NCBI GenBank assembly: GCA_041392855.1
Contig: JAWKLD010000002.1
Span: forward strand, 208,384 to 272,383
Direction of reading: 5' to 3'
DNA: 64,000 nt
DNA from: Flavipsychrobacter sp.
GTDB taxonomy: Bacteria > Bacteroidota > Bacteroidia > Chitinophagales > Chitinophagaceae
In this document: in pieces, positions 60,980 to 64,000 of the stretch
Layout: every line of letters begins with the position of its first letter
Position numbering within the stretch: the first letter of the stretch is position 1
The notes under the pieces: generated by a model
Databases searched by the model: none
The model's input: only the letters and a program-made list of their open reading frames with translations
What the model was told of the DNA's origin: nothing
Made by a program: the position numbers and the translations under genes

Positions 60980-62035
60980 TTATTTTTCCTGTTCTAATTC
61001 TATTAATATAGGAAAATGATCACTATATCCCTTTATCCAATGTGTTCCCTTAAACGATCTATATGGATACCCCTTTGCATTCTTATAAGTATCCTTTAGA
61101 AATTCCTTATCGTAAATGATCGCCTTACTATACTTCCAGCCATTATTATCTAGCAAACCGTCAGATATAATTATCTGGTCAAAATGATCCCATTGACGCA
61201 TATAAACAGAAGTTCCTTTGCCCGACTGGTGTTTCTCTGCCCAAGGATTATACAAAAAGCCCAGCCTTTTGATATATCTGTTACTAAAGGCACCTAGTGT
61301 CTTTTCTATGCTTTTGTCATTAGGGTTATCATTCATGTCTCCCATTATGATGATGTTGGCATGAATATTCTTTCCCCAAATTTTTTCTACGTTTTCTTTA
61401 TTAATTGTAGCTGCCGCAATTCTTTTCGGTTCTGATTCTTTTTGCCCTTCTTTTCTTGAAGGCCAATGGTTAACCATAATAAATACCGTATCCCCTTCCA
61501 ATATACCTCTAACAAAAAGCATATCCCTACTTGCTGCAAGCCTACCCTCATCCCTATAAGTTATAGGAACAGCAGTAGCCTTTAGTACTCTAAACTGTTT
61601 AGGATCATATAACATAGCTACATCAATACCCCTTGGGTCTGGACTATCATACCATAAGTATTGATAGCCTCTATCTTTAATTGATGGCTGGTTGGTCAAA
61701 TCTCTTAGAACAGTTTTATTCTCTACTTCTGCCAATCCTATTATTGCCGGTCCATTAGGATATTTCTTACTAGTCATACTCTCTAATACCCTTGCAATAT
61801 TTCTCAACTTGGCTCTGTATATTTTTTCGCTATACCTGTAAGCCCCATAAGGCGTAAAATCATCGTCAAGCTTTACAGGATCATCCTTAGTATCAAAGAG
61901 GTTTTCTACATTGTAAAAGGCAACAGCTACTTGCTTTGGCTTTTTAACCTCTTTCTTTTGAGCCTTACAACTCCCACCAACGAACAGTGTTAGTGACAAT
62001 AATATCAAACTATACCTCATACTTTTCCTACTCAT
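60980..62035 (-). CDS. Endonuclease/exonuclease/phosphatase family lipoprotein
   Basis: 351 residues with a lipoprotein signal: hydrophobic segment to VGGSC (Cys at about residue 23). The EEP fold follows with FYNVENLFDTKDDP (about 39-52), IGLAEVENKTVL (about 98-109, metal Glu), YDSPDPRGIDVAMLYDP, VNHWPSRKEG, IIMGDMNDNPND (metal Asp/Asn) and the catalytic YSDHFPILIEL (Asp/His near residue 339). May act as an exported nuclease or phosphatase. The gene starts 5 bp after pfkA, so the two are likely co-transcribed. Confidence 0.9.
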   Translation of the reverse strand: MSRKSMRYSLILLSLTLFVGGSCKAQKKEVKKPKQVAVAFYNVENLFDTKDDPVKLDDDFTPYGAYRYSEKIYRAKLRNIARVLESMTSKKYPNGPAIIGLAEVENKTVLRDLTNQPSIKDRGYQYLWYDSPDPRGIDVAMLYDPKQFRVLKATAVPITYRDEGRLAASRDMLFVRGILEGDTVFIMVNHWPSRKEGQKESEPKRIAAATINKENVEKIWGKNIHANIIIMGDMNDNPNDKSIEKTLGAFSNRYIKRLGFLYNPWAEKHQSGKGTSVYMRQWDHFDQIIISDGLLDNNGWKYSKAIIYDKEFLKDTYKNAKGYPYRSFKGTHWIKGYSDHFPILIELEQEK

Positions 62036-62040
62036 AAAAA

Positions 62041-63024
62041 CTATATTGCTAATACCCTTATCATCTCCAACATGTCTTCTCTTATAGCTGTATTTTCTTT
62101 AACCACTTTAGCCAATGGTGTATATACTACCTCACCATTTATAACACCTGCCATCACTTGTGTTTTACCTGCTATTAGTGCGTTTACCGATGCATACCCC
62201 AATCTACTAGCCAATACCCTGTCAGCAAATGTAGGAGCCCCACCGCGCTGTATATGCCCTAGCACACATGTTCTTGCATCTTTTTTAGGAAAACGTTTTT
62301 TAACTTCTGCATATACTTCTTCCGCCCCTCCAAAGTCATCTCCTTCTGCTACAACTAGTATATGCACGGTCTTTTTACGCAGTTCATCTTCACCTATTCT
62401 ATTCAGCACATTATCAATATTCGTTATTGTTTCAGGTATAAGTATATCCTCTGCCCCACAGGCTATACCACTGTTGAGTGCTATATATCCTGCATCTCTT
62501 CCCATCACTTCTATGATAAACAACCTATCGTGAGCTTCGGCGGTGTCTTTAATTTTATCAATAGCCTCTACTGCTGTATTTACTGCGGTGTCATACCCTA
62601 TAGTATAATCAGTACCTGCTAGATCCTTATCTATTGTACCAGGAATACCCACCGCAGGTATTGTATATTTTTCAAAGAATTTTACCGCGCCTGTAAATGT
62701 TCCATCACCTCCTATTAGCACCAAGGCTTCTATGCCATTCTTCTGTAATTGCTCATAGGCCTTCTGCATTCCTTCTTCTGTTCTAAACTCTTCACTTCGG
62801 GCAGTTTTCAATATCGTACCACCTCTTTGTATAATATTAGAAACATTAGTTGCCTCCATTTTATAGATATCTCCCTCTATCATTCCTTGATAGCCTCTGC
62901 GTATGCCGTATACATCAATATTGTTGTATATGGCCGTACGTACTACAGCCCTTACCGCAGCATTCATGCCCGGGCTATCGCCACCTGAAGTCATGACACC
63001 AATTTTCTTAATACTTGTTTTCAT
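62041..63024 (-). CDS. pfkA: ATP-dependent 6-phosphofructokinase
   Basis: Glycolytic enzyme of 327 residues. The nucleotide loop GVMTSGGDSPGMNAAVRA is at about 8-25, with GGDGTFTGA (about 104-112). The catalytic motif PGTIDKDLAGTDYTIGYDTA (about 128-147) has the Asp that activates the fructose 6-phosphate hydroxyl. IEVMGRDAGYIAL and LGHIQRGGAPTFADRVLA complete the site. The GTIDKD (not PPi-type) and size fit an ATP-dependent PFK. 5 bp upstream of the EEP gene. Confidence 0.96.
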   Translation of the reverse strand: MKTSIKKIGVMTSGGDSPGMNAAVRAVVRTAIYNNIDVYGIRRGYQGMIEGDIYKMEATNVSNIIQRGGTILKTARSEEFRTEEGMQKAYEQLQKNGIEALVLIGGDGTFTGAVKFFEKYTIPAVGIPGTIDKDLAGTDYTIGYDTAVNTAVEAIDKIKDTAEAHDRLFIIEVMGRDAGYIALNSGIACGAEDILIPETITNIDNVLNRIGEDELRKKTVHILVVAEGDDFGGAEEVYAEVKKRFPKKDARTCVLGHIQRGGAPTFADRVLASRLGYASVNALIAGKTQVMAGVINGEVVYTPLAKVVKENTAIREDMLEMIRVLAI

Positions 63025-63071
63025 TATTGAGCTCTTATATCTCCTACAAAGATGCCAACATTATTTTAGAT

Positions 63072-63106
63072 ACAAAAGCGGCTTTAGCAATTGCTAAAGC
63101 CGCTTT
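63072..63106 (-). terminator. Terminator of the SulP gene
   Basis: AAAAGCGGCTTTAGC-AATT-GCTAAAGCCGCTTTT, a perfect 15-bp stem, followed on the minus strand by only a short T-run (TTTTG). Confidence 0.85.
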
Positions 63107-63123
63107 TTCAGCATAATTTCTAT

Positions 63124-64000
63124 TTACTTTTCCTTGTCTAGCTCATCCATCAGACTATCAAAATCTCCTGATGAAACAACAGTACCATCATCGTTAACAG
63201 CCGCAGCTATATCCAGCTCCTTGCTGCTAGCTTTCGGTACTCTATAGGCTTCTTTAAAACCATTAAGAGACATCTTTATATTTCTATCTACAGCTTGAGT
63301 TTTATAGAACTCTCTTATCAACTCTAAAACATCGAAGTCAATATACTCTGTATTACTAGCATCCAATACAACGTTAGTATTAGCTGGCAGCTTCTCTAAT
63401 GTTTGTTTCAATCTCGCTTTATTCAGAAAAGACACCTCTTGTGCTAAAGTTATTGTTATCACTTCCCCGTCCTGAGATACTTTTCTTTTATAAAAGAATG
63501 GGATTCTTGCATTTTGTCTTAAAATGTAGAAGATACCTATTGCCATACCAATACCCACACCTTTCAACAGGTCTAGCCCTACAACAGCCAACGTAGTCAC
63601 TACCAATGGGATAAACTGTGTTAGCCCTCCATTCTTCCATATACGCACAAACATCGATGGCTTACACAACTTATAACCAGTATAGATAAGGATAGCTGCT
63701 AAAGACGCCTTGGGAATTAAATTTAAAATTACAGGAATAGTACCTACACATATCAGTAATAAGAACCCATGTATAATAGTGGACAACTTGGTTCGCCCTC
63801 CCGCGTTAACATTGGCCGACGAACGCACAATAACTGAAGTCATTGGTAGCCCACCAATAAGTCCACTTACCAAATTACCAACACCTTGAGCTTTCAACTC
63901 TCTGTTTGTTGGTGTATATCTCTTCTGCGGATCAAGTTTATCAGTAGCTTCTACACACAACAAAGTTTCAATAGAGGCTACAATAGCAATAACAACACCA
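63124..64000 (-). CDS. SulP family anion transporter with STAS domain (partial, N-terminus off the right edge)
   Basis: The frame stays open from the stop at 63124 to the edge (base 63999), so only the last 292 or so residues are visible. The visible part begins in the membrane domain (IASIETLLCVEATDKLDP, the SulP hallmark near TM8), then QGVGNLVSGLIGGLPMTSVIVRSSANVNAGGRTKLS, TM helices and the C-terminal STAS domain (about the last 115 residues; VVLDASNTEYIDFDVLELI). SulP proteins move sulfate, bicarbonate or dicarboxylates; the substrate cannot be set here. The gene precedes pfkA on the same strand, separated by its terminator. Confidence 0.92.
   Translation of the reverse strand, partial: GVVIAIVASIETLLCVEATDKLDPQKRYTPTNRELKAQGVGNLVSGLIGGLPMTSVIVRSSANVNAGGRTKLSTIIHGFLLLICVGTIPVILNLIPKASLAAILIYTGYKLCKPSMFVRIWKNGGLTQFIPLVVTTLAVVGLDLLKGVGIGMAIGIFYILRQNARIPFFYKRKVSQDGEVITITLAQEVSFLNKARLKQTLEKLPANTNVVLDASNTEYIDFDVLELIREFYKTQAVDRNIKMSLNGFKEAYRVPKASSKELDIAAAVNDDGTVVSSGDFDSLMDELDKEK

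Noticed and set aside
62072..62533. Plus-strand open frame of 153 codons opposite pfkA
   Set aside because: Antisense to a highly conserved gene; composition (Ser, Pro, Thr, Ile) is that of a reverse-strand shadow.

Overview
The window is a low-GC chromosomal segment from a member of the Bacteroidota, most likely the Chitinophagia/Chitinophagaceae. The signs are a type IX secretion C-terminal signal on a large secreted protein, Bacteroidota-type omega subunit and BamD, DUF6089 and DUF6029 outer-membrane families, promoters of the TAnnTTTG type, few Shine-Dalgarno sites, and a dcw cluster lacking murF and ddl. It is almost entirely housekeeping chromosome. I see no insertion sequence, prophage, CRISPR array, rRNA or tRNA.

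Layout. 1-9.6 kb: a multiheme cytochrome running off the left edge, tyrS, a DUF6089 outer-membrane protein, hisS, a low-molecular-weight phosphatase, two glycosyltransferases, a DUF4159 protein and rsmE. 9.6-13.2 kb: an ECF-type sigma factor, a type IX-secreted Calx-beta/choice-of-anchor protein and a small basic exported protein. 13.3-29.3 kb: a complete minus-strand dcw cluster (mraZ-rsmH-ftsL-ftsI-murE-mraY-murD-ftsW-murG-murC-ftsQ-ftsA-ftsZ), with a likely MraZ operator at its head and a terminator behind ftsZ. 29.5-35.5 kb: plus-strand bamD-rpoZ, a YjjG-type nucleotidase, rpsO-pnp and an MscS channel, with a DUF721 gene opposing. 35.5-41.5 kb: a glycosyltransferase, riboflavin synthase, a lipoprotein, rpsU-xer-hpf, a PQQ-propeller lipoprotein and ferritin. 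41.5-51.5 kb: a TlpA thioredoxin divergent from DUF6029, nadB, an ABC exporter, a CrtI-like oxidoreductase, a NUDIX hydrolase, CorA and fbp. 51.6-56 kb: the most accessory-like part, with an SdpR/SdpI-type autorepressor and membrane-protein operon plus an alpha/beta hydrolase, then a tandem-domain AraC regulator with SnoaL-like and YHS genes. 56-64 kb: an MsbA-like exporter, prfB, a GtrA protein, a BtrH-domain protein paired with an unknown 134-aa protein, an endonuclease/exonuclease/phosphatase lipoprotein, pfkA and the C-terminal part of a SulP transporter.

How the genes work together. The dcw block supplies the cytoplasmic and lipid-linked steps of meso-DAP peptidoglycan synthesis and the core divisome, with genes overlapping or nearly abutting and several non-ATG starts at the junctions. 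The best regulatory signals are five GTG boxes at exactly 10-bp spacing before mraZ and a 36-bp near-perfect palindrome ending on the first base of the sdpR start codon. Others are a 14-bp terminator-like hairpin whose T-run touches the xer start codon, a second hairpin over the xer stop codon before hpf, and palindromes upstream of the sigma factor and the type IX-secreted protein.

I found no clearly new multi-gene system. The best leads are the double-AraC regulator, the toxin-less SdpRI-hydrolase operon and the BtrH/134-aa pair.
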